Of a DNA stretch of 64,000 bases, positions 26,365-35,060 are shown piece after piece. The position numbers and the translations under genes are program-made. The stretch's first letter is position 1. Every line of letters begins with the position of its first letter. The stretch spans positions 62,001 through 126,000 of the forward strand of contig NZ_JAFBFW010000006.1 of assembly GCF_016909495.1 (NCBI RefSeq), given 5' to 3'. This stretch comes from Pantoea coffeiphila (GTDB lineage: Bacteria > Pseudomonadota > Gammaproteobacteria > Enterobacterales > Enterobacteriaceae). Below the pieces are notes generated by a model, which worked only from the letters and a program-made list of their open reading frames with translations, made no database searches and had not been told where the DNA came from.

Positions 26365-27612
26365 CTACTTTTCGCGGGCAGGGTGGGGCAGTGGATAATC
26401 AAAATCCACCCTGATCGGCTCCGCGTAGGGGCTGTTCCACAGCTGGCTGTAAAGCGCGTCCAGGCGCTCGGCCATCGGCACGCTGTTCATCACCAGCTCA
26501 AGGTTACGTGAGTTATCAAAATAGCCCCCGCTCCAGTTGCTGGTTCCCACCCAGGCCGTCGTGCCGTCGATGGTCATCAGCTTGCTGTGAACCACCCGCG
26601 CAAAGGGGATAAACCCCCGAGCTGCGGGAGGGATGGTCACCACCTTCAGCTGAACGTTAGGCACCAGCGACAGGCTTTTTAACCAGAACACCTCCGGTTT
26701 CTTCAGGTTCCAGCTGGCCACCATCAGTTCAACCTGCACGCCGCGCGCGGCTGCGCTGCGCAGGGCGTTATCAATCGTGGCGTAATAGGGGCGCTTTCCC
26801 TTTTCTCCCCACGACAGCGGGGCGTAGTCCATCACCTGCACCCGTATCCGCGACTTTGCTTTGTCCAGCAGACGCGGTAGTTCAACCTGCGAGTCAATCA
26901 CCCCGCTCGGGTTATAGTCGCGCGGGCTGGCAACCAGATAATTGCCCTGCGGAACCGACGCCGGTGCCTGCCACGTCAGTTTCGGCACCGGCTTATTGCC
27001 GGCGAGCAGTGCCTGCGCCTGCCAGTCTTGATCGAAGATAGCCTGAATTTGCCGCACTGCTTGTGCATCATCGATCCGCAGGCCGGTTTCCTGAATCTGC
27101 TCCAGCGCTCGCCAGTCAAAGTTCTGGCTGCCGACAAAGGCCTCTTTGCCATCCACCAGCAAATACTTGGCATGGACGATACCGCCGGTCAGCCGGTGGA
27201 ACGGAATAATCCGCAGCTCAAGGTTAGGGATGGTCTTCAGCGCCGCCAGCGTTTCCGGCGTCGAGAGGCCAACGCCTTTCTCCTCCATCAGGAAACGGAT
27301 CTTCACGCCGCGTTCCCCGGCGGCGCGCAGATGGGTCAGCACGCCGTCCAGCAGAGAGCCTTGTTCGTTTGCCACATAAAACTGCGCCAGATCGATATGG
27401 CCGCGTGCCGAATCAAACATCTGTTGCCAGACGTCGGCGGCATTGCGCAAATCGCTGTTCTGTAGCGTGGTTTCCTGGGGCGCGTTGTACACCAGCTCGT
27501 AGCCCGGTATTGAGAACGCCGCGTGTGCGGGCAGACTTAACAGCATCCAGCCGCCCGCGAACAGGCTAATCAGGCGGCCTCCCGGCCACCCGTATTGACG
27601 ATAATCAGGCAT
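26365..27612 (-). CDS. Secreted phospholipase D-family protein with two HKD motifs
   Basis: 415 residues. The N-terminus has a signal peptide (hydrophobic ISLFAGGWMLLSLPAHA, cleavage likely after Ala-His-Ala near residue 31), so the enzyme should be periplasmic or exported. Two complete HxK(x)4D motifs are present, H147/K149/D154 in VHAKYLLVDG and H342/K344/D349 in VHSKLMTIDG, each followed by GS/GT-x-N-W/F. Family members are phospholipases, cardiolipin synthases and nucleases. The ATG at 27612 overlaps the end of exbB by 8 bases, so it is translationally linked to the TonB operon; longer starts in the exbB frame are less likely. Confidence 0.9.
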   Translation of the reverse strand: MPDYRQYGWPGGRLISLFAGGWMLLSLPAHAAFSIPGYELVYNAPQETTLQNSDLRNAADVWQQMFDSARGHIDLAQFYVANEQGSLLDGVLTHLRAAGERGVKIRFLMEEKGVGLSTPETLAALKTIPNLELRIIPFHRLTGGIVHAKYLLVDGKEAFVGSQNFDWRALEQIQETGLRIDDAQAVRQIQAIFDQDWQAQALLAGNKPVPKLTWQAPASVPQGNYLVASPRDYNPSGVIDSQVELPRLLDKAKSRIRVQVMDYAPLSWGEKGKRPYYATIDNALRSAAARGVQVELMVASWNLKKPEVFWLKSLSLVPNVQLKVVTIPPAARGFIPFARVVHSKLMTIDGTTAWVGTSNWSGGYFDNSRNLELVMNSVPMAERLDALYSQLWNSPYAEPIRVDFDYPLPHPAREK

Positions 27613-28252
27613 AGCGCTGCGCCTCGCGCCCTTCCCAGTGCCGATCGCTCTGTTCCGGGCGACTGGCCGGGCTGCCGGCACGGATCAGCAGAACTTTCAG
27701 CAGTTCGTTAATGCGCTCCATGCGGCTTTGCAGGTAGTTATTGCCCACCAGGCACAGCAGCGCTATCGCAATCCCCAGGCCGGTGGCGTACAGCGCGGTG
27801 CCCATCCCGGCGGAAACCATACTGGCGTCAGAAACGCCAGAGGCGGAAAGCGCCTTAAAGGTGTCCATAATGCCCAGTATCGTCCCCAACAGGCCCAGCA
27901 ACGGCGCGGCGGTCACGACGGTTTCAAGCATCCAAAGCCCGCGCGACATCAGCGGTTTACTCAGCAGATACTGCGCATCAATTAAATCACTCATCGCCTC
28001 GCGGTGTTCCGCCATCTGTTTTTTCTCCAGCACCGGCAGAATAATGGTCAGTGGCAGGCTGTTGCGCCCGGTCAGTGAGTCCGGCAGGTCCGATGCCCGG
28101 CGGACGTCCGACGTCAGCGCCTGTTCAAAGCGCCGGGCCTGGCGCTGCGCCCACGAAAAATAGAGCCCGCGTTCAATCAGTATCACCACGGCGATCGCCA
28201 GCGCGGCATACATAATGTAGAAAATAATGTCGTGAATCAGGGTGGCATCCAT
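27605..28252 (-). CDS. exbB: ExbB/TolQ-family proton channel protein
   Basis: 215 residues with three membrane segments: AALAIAVVILIERGLYF near the N-terminus, LETVVTAAPLLGLLGTILGIMDTF and ALYATGLGIAIALLCLVGNNYL. These carry the MotA/TolQ/ExbB signature. With ExbD it energises TonB. GGAGG lies ahead of the ATG. It is placed after the receptor gene and not beside exbD, an unusual order. Confidence 0.93.
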   Translation of the reverse strand: MDATLIHDIIFYIMYAALAIAVVILIERGLYFSWAQRQARRFEQALTSDVRRASDLPDSLTGRNSLPLTIILPVLEKKQMAEHREAMSDLIDAQYLLSKPLMSRGLWMLETVVTAAPLLGLLGTILGIMDTFKALSASGVSDASMVSAGMGTALYATGLGIAIALLCLVGNNYLQSRMERINELLKVLLIRAGSPASRPEQSDRHWEGREAQRYA

Positions 28253-28271
28253 CAGCGTGCCCTCCGGTTAG

Positions 28272-30512
28272 TTAAAAGGTGGCTTCCAGCGAAACGCTAA
28301 AGGTGCGCTCTTCGCCGACGTTGTAATACGGGGTGCTGGCCCTCACGCCACTGTATGGCGCTGCGTTAAAGGTCGTTGAGCGTACGGAGGTCAGGTACTC
28401 TTTATCGAACAGGTTATCGATGCCGAAGCGCAGGGTGGCGCTTTTAACAATCTTTTTGTCCACCGGCAGATGAACGCCCGCGGCAACATCAAAGATCGTG
28501 CGCCCGCTGATTTTCTCGTCGTTGGTTAAATCGCCATAGAACGCGCTGACGTATTTACCGCCGAAGCTGCCGTAGTAGAGGCCATCGTCATATCCCAGCG
28601 ACATGTTAAGCATGTTTTTCGGCACGTTCGGCACCGTTTTACCCGCCGTTGGCAGTGGATTGCCGCCGTTGCTGACAATGTCATCTTTCTGCTCGGAATC
28701 CGTATAGGTGTATGAGGTGTAGTAGTTGAAGTTGTACGGCAGCTTACCGCTCCACTCCAGCTCCAGCCCTTTACTTTCCACGCTGCCGATATTCATCATC
28801 TCGTAGTCGCCGTCAGCATTGGTGGTGGAGATCTGACGGTCGGAATAGCGCATATAGAAAACGGTCGCGCTCAGCAGCATATCGTCACGCTGGAAACGCC
28901 AGCCCAGCTCGTGGTTCCAGCTCAGCTCCGGCGCGGTATTGATGGAGTCGCCCACGTTATAGAGCACGTAGTTTGGCGGCGTACGCATGTTGCGCGTCAG
29001 GTTATAGAACAGCTGGTTTTCCAGGTTCGGCTTATAGCTTAGGCTGAAGTTCGGCAGGAATTCATGGTAGGTGGCTTTACGTTTTTCCGGCGCGTTGTAC
29101 AGGCTGCCCTTGTTATCACCAATGCGTTCAACGTACTGATACGCCAGCCCGCCCACTACCGTCCATTCTGGCGACACGAACCAGGTATCCTGCAGCCAGA
29201 CTTTCTGCGCCGGGGTAACGGTGTACTGGTTGCGGCCCTGTACGGTGTTGCCGTTGGCATCTTTCACCTGATCGGACCCGCCGGGTTTACCGGAGACGTT
29301 TGCCGGGTTGCCATCATCCTGAATGCTGATAAACGGCTGGGTCTGCGACTGGCGCGCACGCTCATACCAGTAACCGATATCCAGGCTGTGCTCGTCGTTA
29401 ATATCCCACTTCAGTTTCGTCGTAACGCCCGGTCGCCATGTCTGGGTCCACGAAGGCCGGTAGTAGGTATTGGACGTTAAATTGCTCAGATCGTACTGCC
29501 CGGCTTTATCGGAGGTGCTGGACAGCACCGAGGCCGTTTGTCCGGTAAAGCTGCCGCCGTTACCCCAGAAGTAATAAGGCTGGACGGTCAGCGCGAGGTT
29601 GTCGCGAAGCTGCAGTCGTTGTGAGAAAGAGAGGGAGAAGTTTTCAAACGGGTTGCGGTTCAGCTTGTAATATTTGCTCAGCTGACCTCTGCTGTTATAG
29701 ACCGGCGAGGTCGAGTAATCCTGAGTCGGATCTTCGTCAAACTGCGCTTTGCTCAGGGTGTTGTAGTTGGTGTTGTCCTGCTTGTTATATTTCACGATCA
29801 GGTTACTGCTGTTGCCGTTACCATCCTCGTAAAGCGAGTTCATCTCGAACTTATTGGAGTAGTTGCGTCCTTCTCCGCGCCACTTTTTGGCTTCAGTGTG
29901 CGAGTAGGAGAGCCAGTTGCTGAAACCGTTGTATTCCCCGGTTTCCAGGCGGGCAAAGGTTTTGCTGAGGCTGTTGCTGCCCAGGGTTTGCTTGACGAAG
30001 CCACCGAACTCTTTAGACGGGCGCTTTGTGACCAGGCCAATGTTACCGCCGCTCGACCCGATATGCGGGCCGTCAACTTCAGAAGAACCCTGAGTCACAA
30101 AGATCTGCTCCAGGTTATCCGCGTCGCCCAGCAGGTTCGGATACACCGCGTAGTTGCCCGAGTCGTTAATTGGAATACCGTCCATCGACAGGCCGATTTG
30201 ATCGGCGTTCATCCCGCGCATGGTGTAGTCGATACCGCTCAGGCCGCTGGCGTCATTACTGTTGACGTTCATACCCGGCGTATATTTTAACATGTCGATC
30301 GCGTTGCTGGCACCGGACGCTTTGTCCATGGCTTCTTTCGTCAGCGTGGAGCGTGCTTTACTGCTGTCTTCCTGCACCATCAGACCGCCGCCCAGCGACT
30401 GCCCTTTGACGTTAATCTCCCCCACATCGCTGCTGTCTGCCGCCAGCGATGAACCTGATAACAATGCCGTCACTACGGCTAACGCAATCCCAGAATAATT
30501 AAAGTTCTTCAT
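28272..30512 (-). CDS. TonB-dependent outer membrane receptor
   Basis: 746 residues. Signal peptide (GIALAVVTALLSGSSLAA), then a plug domain with ASNAIDMLKYTPGMNVN, YTMRGMNADQIGLSMDGIPIND and GSSEVDGPHIGSSGGNIGLVTKRP, followed by a barrel rich in alternating strands and a terminal aromatic strand ending SLEATF. There is no N-terminal signalling extension. The ligand is unknown: the pathway context (a phospholipase D, dedicated TonB-ExbBD) does not identify a siderophore. The ATG has AGGA upstream. Confidence 0.93.
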   Translation of the reverse strand: MKNFNYSGIALAVVTALLSGSSLAADSSDVGEINVKGQSLGGGLMVQEDSSKARSTLTKEAMDKASGASNAIDMLKYTPGMNVNSNDASGLSGIDYTMRGMNADQIGLSMDGIPINDSGNYAVYPNLLGDADNLEQIFVTQGSSEVDGPHIGSSGGNIGLVTKRPSKEFGGFVKQTLGSNSLSKTFARLETGEYNGFSNWLSYSHTEAKKWRGEGRNYSNKFEMNSLYEDGNGNSSNLIVKYNKQDNTNYNTLSKAQFDEDPTQDYSTSPVYNSRGQLSKYYKLNRNPFENFSLSFSQRLQLRDNLALTVQPYYFWGNGGSFTGQTASVLSSTSDKAGQYDLSNLTSNTYYRPSWTQTWRPGVTTKLKWDINDEHSLDIGYWYERARQSQTQPFISIQDDGNPANVSGKPGGSDQVKDANGNTVQGRNQYTVTPAQKVWLQDTWFVSPEWTVVGGLAYQYVERIGDNKGSLYNAPEKRKATYHEFLPNFSLSYKPNLENQLFYNLTRNMRTPPNYVLYNVGDSINTAPELSWNHELGWRFQRDDMLLSATVFYMRYSDRQISTTNADGDYEMMNIGSVESKGLELEWSGKLPYNFNYYTSYTYTDSEQKDDIVSNGGNPLPTAGKTVPNVPKNMLNMSLGYDDGLYYGSFGGKYVSAFYGDLTNDEKISGRTIFDVAAGVHLPVDKKIVKSATLRFGIDNLFDKEYLTSVRSTTFNAAPYSGVRASTPYYNVGEERTFSVSLEATF

Positions 30513-30545
30513 TTTTTTTCCTGTGAAAAAACAGATAATTAAGTT

Positions 30546-31325
30546 TTATGGAGCCTGATAATTAAACGTTGCGGTAAATCTTTTGCTTCTTTGCCCGGCG
30601 AAAGCCTCTTCAGGGAAGGGCTTCAACTGGCTGATACTTTGTAAGGAACTCAGCGCTGCGCGATTGAGCAACATGCTCGTCGCCCTGCTGGCAATACCGG
30701 AATCGAGCACCCTGCCGCTGCGGTCGACCTCCAGCCAGACCTCAACGTTGCCCTGTGGACGTTCGAGTGACGCCTGACGGCCGCTCGGGTAGCGTTTGCG
30801 CTGTTCCAGCTCGCGGCGCAGCGCCTGCAGGTAGCCGTTTTCCACCGCCTGCGCGTTGGCTTTCGGTGCCGGAGGAGCAGGCGGAGCTGGCGACGCAGTC
30901 GGCTGGCTCACCGGCCTGCTGACGGCAGACGGCTTTGGTACCACGCGCTCCTGCGGCTTCGGCGCTTTTTCAGGAACCGGTTTTGGCTTAGTTTCTGGTT
31001 TCGGCTTTGGCTTTGGCTTAACAATCGGTTGCTGCTGAATAACCGGTTCCGCAGCAGGAACGACGGGTTCGGCAATCGGCTCTGGCTCAGGCTGCGGTTC
31101 GGGTTGAGGCTGTGGTTCCGGCGGTGGTTCTGGCTGCGGTTCCGGGATGGGTTCCGGCTGCGGTGGCTCAGGTTCGGGTTCGGCCAGCGACAGCTCCATT
31201 ACCGTATCGTCATAGTGGGGTTTCACCTGCAGCACGGCATGCTGGCTGATAAACAGTAAGCATCCACCGATAACCAGCGCGGGTAGCCAGCTGACAACGT
31301 GGCGTGAACGATAAAGCAGATACAT
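30546..31325 (-). CDS. tonB: TonB energy transducer
   Basis: 259 residues: N-terminal anchor (WLPALVIGGCLLFISQHAV), a long Pro-Glu and Pro-Lys repeat region (about residues 48-150) that spans the periplasm, and a C-terminal TonB domain (YLQALRRELEQRKRYPSGRQAS, GNVEVWLEVDRSGRVLDSGI, FTATFNYQAP). It starts one base after the exbD stop. As a dedicated TonB it probably serves the adjacent receptor. Confidence 0.95.
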   Translation of the reverse strand: MYLLYRSRHVVSWLPALVIGGCLLFISQHAVLQVKPHYDDTVMELSLAEPEPEPPQPEPIPEPQPEPPPEPQPQPEPQPEPEPIAEPVVPAAEPVIQQQPIVKPKPKPKPETKPKPVPEKAPKPQERVVPKPSAVSRPVSQPTASPAPPAPPAPKANAQAVENGYLQALRRELEQRKRYPSGRQASLERPQGNVEVWLEVDRSGRVLDSGIASRATSMLLNRAALSSLQSISQLKPFPEEAFAGQRSKRFTATFNYQAP

Positions 31326-31326
31326 A

Positions 31327-31734
31327 TCACTGCTTCCGTGTGGCGATAGAAATGGAGAAGAAACCGCCCTGGCGTAGGGTATCCATCACGGTAACCAGGC
31401 GCTCGACCGCCACGTCTTTATCGCTGTTGACGATAATCGTGGTGGTCTGGTTTTCCTGCTGCTGCTGCTTCAGGGTATTGACCAGCGCATCGATGGCCAG
31501 CGGCTGGCCGTCCAGCTGTAGCTGTTCGCCGCTACCGAGGGTGATGATGGCTTTTTTCTGTGGTTTAAGCTGTTGGGCGCTACTGGCTGACGGCAGCTGG
31601 GTTTTCAGGCCCAGAGCCGGGATCACATTCAGGCTAATCAGAACAAAGAAAACCAGTAAAAACATCATCACATCGATCATCGGGATCAGTTCGATATGGG
31701 CTTTATTTTTTTTAGGCTCACTCCAGTTACGCAT
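31327..31734 (-). CDS. exbD: ExbD-family protein
   Basis: 135 residues: a short cytoplasmic start, one membrane segment with the essential Asp (ELIPMIDVMMFLLVFFVLISL) and a periplasmic domain (TTTIIVNSDKDVAVERLVTVMDTLRQGGF). The start at 31734 is chosen for the GGGAGGGAG just upstream. It opens the exbD-tonB-receptor-exbB-PLD operon. Confidence 0.94.
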   Translation of the reverse strand: MRNWSEPKKNKAHIELIPMIDVMMFLLVFFVLISLNVIPALGLKTQLPSASSAQQLKPQKKAIITLGSGEQLQLDGQPLAIDALVNTLKQQQQENQTTTIIVNSDKDVAVERLVTVMDTLRQGGFFSISIATRKQ

Positions 31735-32208
31735 GGCACTCCCTCCCAAAAATTGAAGGGGCCAATATAGAAGTGCTTTGTTTATTTTTTGTTGCACATT
31801 TATTATTTTATTATCACAACACTTACACTTTTGTGAAATAAAACCGCGATAAGGTTCAATGAATGGCGAGATATTTGGCAGCAGTCAGGGCCAAATCATG
31901 TTTTCAGCGTGTGAGCATGCAGGAGTTAACAGGAATTAATTTTATTATCATTCCTGACGATTTATATCGGCTAAAGATGAAGACATATTTCTATTGATTT
32001 TATGGTGCCATGTTCATATAAATATGCATTTAAAATCATATGGTTATTTGTTTGTGGAGTGTGAGTTTTCACAGGTTGGAAAATTGATGTTGTTGCCGTG
32101 AAACACGGGTGTCGTCGGCGTTAAGCAATCGTTTTCGTTCAAGCAATTGGGGCGGAAAAAATCCTTCAGGAATAGTTATTGCCAGTGCGTCAGCAGTAAT
32201 ATAATTGC

Positions 32209-32382
32209 GTGATATCTACAAGAGTGATTATTTCTGGATTCACCGATTCTCCGTATCGAATTAAGGGAGTGGATTTGTCATATCCGGAAATACAGTTCCC
32301 TGATGCTCTGGCGGAATTAAACGCTGTAGTGGCTCAGGGCCGTGACCGCATTACGCAGGTCAGATTATTACCGCCAATCTGA
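32209..32382 (+). CDS. Possible small protein or gene fragment upstream of treR
   Basis: A 57-codon frame from GTG 32209 to TGA 32382. The peptide (SGFTDSPYRIKGVDLSYPEI...ALAELNAVVAQGRDRITQV) has a balanced, protein-like composition. I do not recognise the family; GTG at 32269 preceded by AAGGG is an alternative start. It may be the remnant of a larger protein. Confidence 0.25.
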   Translation: MISTRVIISGFTDSPYRIKGVDLSYPEIQFPDALAELNAVVAQGRDRITQVRLLPPI

Positions 32383-32393
32383 GCCGTCGCGTC
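32368..32393 (+). repeat. 26-bp imperfect direct repeat, right copy
   Basis: Matches 26200-26225 at 23 of 26 positions in the same orientation, about 100 bases upstream of treR. Confidence 0.5.
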
Positions 32394-32498
32394 CGATCGT
32401 TTCCCCTGTCAGGCCATATCTGCGCACCATCCCACCCTGTATTTTTAGCCGGGAAAGGCGGTAAACTGCCCGCCATAGCCAGCTGAACAGAACACACC

Positions 32499-33449
32499 AT
32501 GCAAAATCGCCTGACGATCAAGGACATTGCCCGCCTCAGCGGGGTGGGGAAATCCACCGTATCCCGCGTGCTGAACAACGAAGAAAACGTTCGGCCGGAA
32601 ACCCGCGAGCGCGTGCTGCAGGTGATTGAAGAGCATAATTTCAGTCCGTCCAAGTCGGCGCGGGCGATGCGTGGCTTCAGCGACAAGGTGATCGCTATTG
32701 TCGTGTCGCGCCTGGATTCACCCTCGGAAAATCAGGCGGTGCGCGCCATGCTGCCGCTTTTCTATCAGCAGGGCTATGACGCCATCGTGCTGGAAAGCCA
32801 GTTCAGCGTGGAGCGGGTGAAAGAGCATTTGCAGGTGCTGAAGCAGCGTAATATCGACGGGGTGATCCTGTTTGGTTTTACCGGCCTGACGGCAAAAATG
32901 CTGCTGCCGTGGCGCGATAAACTGGTGATGATGGCCCGCGAGATGCCCGGCCTCTCTTCGGTGTGTTATGACGACGCCGGGGCGGTGCAGCTGCTGATGA
33001 AGACGCTGCTGGACAGGCAGATTAACGAGATCGGCTTTATCGGCGTTTCCCCCCGCGATACCACCACCGGCCTGAAGCGTACGCGCGCCTATGAAGAATT
33101 CTGCCAGCAGCACGGGTTAGTGTCGCATATCGCGCTGGGCGAGCTGACCTGGCAGAGCGGCTACGATCTGCTGCCGCAGCTGCTGAAACACGATATCCGC
33201 GCGGTGGTTTGTGCCTCCGACACTATTGCCCTTGGCGCCCAAAAATACCTTCAGCAACAGCAGATTAGCGGCGTACTGGTGTGCAGTATCGGTAACCTGC
33301 CGCTGCTGCATTTCCTGTTCCCGGAATCCTTCTCCGTGGAGTTGGGATACGGTGCCGCCGGTGATGCCGCTGCCCGGCAGCTGCTGGCGCAGCTTGATGG
33401 GTCCACCGATCTGCAGCAGACAATTATTCGCGGAAAACTGGCGCTTTAA
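32499..33449 (+). CDS. treR: Trehalose operon repressor TreR (LacI family)
   Basis: 316 residues, as for E. coli TreR (315). The helix-turn-helix is LTIKDIARLSGVGKSTVSRVLNNEENVRPETRERVLQ. The effector domain (VIAIVVSRLDSPSENQAVRAML, IDGVILFGFTGL, AVVCASDTIALGAQKYL) binds trehalose 6-phosphate in E. coli. It lies directly upstream of treB and treC, with a palindromic operator between. The LacI fragment in the pseudogene at 8.1 kb is closely related to its first codons. Confidence 0.93.
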   Translation: MQNRLTIKDIARLSGVGKSTVSRVLNNEENVRPETRERVLQVIEEHNFSPSKSARAMRGFSDKVIAIVVSRLDSPSENQAVRAMLPLFYQQGYDAIVLESQFSVERVKEHLQVLKQRNIDGVILFGFTGLTAKMLLPWRDKLVMMAREMPGLSSVCYDDAGAVQLLMKTLLDRQINEIGFIGVSPRDTTTGLKRTRAYEEFCQQHGLVSHIALGELTWQSGYDLLPQLLKHDIRAVVCASDTIALGAQKYLQQQQISGVLVCSIGNLPLLHFLFPESFSVELGYGAAGDAAARQLLAQLDGSTDLQQTIIRGKLAL

Positions 33450-33490
33450 CGCCGTCTTTCGGCCCGATTAAACCCTCACGATCCTGAAAA

Positions 33491-33526
33491 TTTGTGATCG
33501 TTTCTGCAAAACTGGGAACGTTCCCA
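33491..33526 (+). promoter_or_regulatory. TreR operator and possible CRP site upstream of treB
   Basis: Perfect 14-base palindrome TGGGAACGTTCCCA at 33513-33526, a LacI-family operator shape with a central CG. Just upstream, TTTGTGATCGTTTCTGCAAA has a good CRP half (TGTGA at 33493) and a weak second half. Both lie about 100 bases before treB, consistent with trehalose induction and catabolite control. Confidence 0.65.
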
Positions 33527-33618
33527 TGACAGAGCGTAGCTGATCTGGATATTCTTGCGTCGATTTCAGACAGCCCCTGAACCGGCATTGGACACTTCCA
33601 GAGATAAGGCCACTTCTT

Positions 33619-35037
33619 ATGAGTAAAGTTAAGCAACAGGATGTTGATCGGCTGATCGACCTTGTCGGCGGCAGAGACAACATCGCCACCGTGACCCACT
33701 GTATAACCCGTCTGCGTTTTGTCCTGAGCGATCCGAAGAAGGCCTCGCCGCAGGGGCTGGAAGAACTGCCGATGGTCAAAGGCTGCTTCACCAACGCCGG
33801 GCAGTTCCAGGTGGTGATCGGGCCGGAAGTCGGCGACTACTACAAAGTGCTGATTGCCACAATCGGCCAGAATGAAGTCGGCAAAGAGCAGGCAAAAATT
33901 GCCGCCCGGCAGAATATGAGCCTGTTTGAGCGCAGTATTTCCCACTTCGCGGAAATCTTCTTCCCGCTGCTGCCCGCGCTGATCAGCGGCGGTCTGATCC
34001 TCGGCTTCCGCAACGTTATCGGTGATATTCCCTTCAGCAACGGCCAGACGCTGGCGCAGATGCACCCGATGTGGCAGTCGATTTACGACTTCCTGTGGCT
34101 GCTGGGCGAAGCGGTGTTTATGTTCCTGCCGGTGGCGGTGTGCTGGTCAACGGTGAGAAAAATGGGCGGCACCGAGATCCTCGGCATCGTGCTGGGCATC
34201 ACTCTGGTGTCTCCGCAGCTGATGAACTCCTATAACCTCGGGCAGCAGCTGCCGGAAGTGTGGAACTTCGGCTGGTTCACCATTGAAAAAGTGGGCTATC
34301 AGGCGCAGGTGATCCCGTCCGTGTTGGCCGGTATGGCGCTGGCGCTGGTGGAAAATGCGCTTAAGCGTATTGTGCCCGCGTACCTGTATCTGGTTATCGT
34401 GCCGGTAACGTCGCTGCTGATTGCGGTGTTCCTCGCCCATACGCTGATCGGGCCGTTCGGCCGCATGATCGGTGACGGCGTGGCGTTTGCGGTGAAAAGC
34501 GTGATGACCGGCAGCCTTGCGCCGATTGGTGCAACGCTGTTCGGCTTCCTCTATGCGCCGCTGGTGATCACCGGCGTGCATCAGACCACGCTGGCGATCG
34601 ATATGCAGATGGTGCAGAGCACCGGCGGCACCCCGGTCTGGCCGCTGATTGCCCTGTCGAATATTGCCCAGGGCGCGGCGGTCGTGGGTGTGATTATCGT
34701 CAGTAAAAAACATAACGAACGCGAAATCTCGGTACCGGCGGCGATCTCGGCGTTCCTCGGCGTGACCGAACCGGCCATGTACGGCATCAACCTGAAATAC
34801 CGCTTCCCGATGCTGTGCGCGATGATCGGGTCCGCCGTGGCGGCGCTGATTTGCGGCCTGGCTGGCGTGACGGCGAACGGTATTGGCGTTGGCGGCCTGC
34901 CGGGTATCCTCTCTATCAAGCCGCAGTTCTGGAGCGTTTACGCGCTGGCGATGCTGGCAGCAACTGTTATCCCGATTATTTTGACCGTGCTGGTTTACCA
35001 GCGTAAAGCCCGCCGTGACGCGCTGGCTGCGGTGTAG
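33619..35037 (+). CDS. treB: PTS trehalose-specific EIIBC component
   Basis: 472 residues. N-terminal EIIB domain with the phosphorylated Cys in VTHCITRLRFVL, then an EIIC domain of about 10 membrane segments with FAEIFFPLLPALISGGLILGFRN and PLVITGVHQTTLAIDMQMV. Imports trehalose as trehalose 6-phosphate; the IIA domain is absent and is supplied by the glucose system in E. coli. Forms an operon with treC (24 bases apart). Confidence 0.95.
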   Translation: MSKVKQQDVDRLIDLVGGRDNIATVTHCITRLRFVLSDPKKASPQGLEELPMVKGCFTNAGQFQVVIGPEVGDYYKVLIATIGQNEVGKEQAKIAARQNMSLFERSISHFAEIFFPLLPALISGGLILGFRNVIGDIPFSNGQTLAQMHPMWQSIYDFLWLLGEAVFMFLPVAVCWSTVRKMGGTEILGIVLGITLVSPQLMNSYNLGQQLPEVWNFGWFTIEKVGYQAQVIPSVLAGMALALVENALKRIVPAYLYLVIVPVTSLLIAVFLAHTLIGPFGRMIGDGVAFAVKSVMTGSLAPIGATLFGFLYAPLVITGVHQTTLAIDMQMVQSTGGTPVWPLIALSNIAQGAAVVGVIIVSKKHNEREISVPAAISAFLGVTEPAMYGINLKYRFPMLCAMIGSAVAALICGLAGVTANGIGVGGLPGILSIKPQFWSVYALAMLAATVIPIILTVLVYQRKARRDALAAV

Positions 35038-35060
35038 TGGTATTTAATAAGGAACAGGCA

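Larger units (their letters stand above)
31735..32498. other. Intergenic region between the TonB operon and treR
   Basis: 764 bases of AT-rich DNA holding the TonB-operon promoter (the first roughly 100 bases next to exbD are rich in A/T). I saw no convincing Fur box. It also contains a possible small frame (32209-32382) and the right copy of the 26-base repeat. Confidence 0.5.

Noticed and set aside
31798-31830. Fur box upstream of exbD
   Set aside because: The AT-rich sequence matches the Fur consensus poorly (about 8 of 19 by eye), so iron control is not supported from sequence alone.
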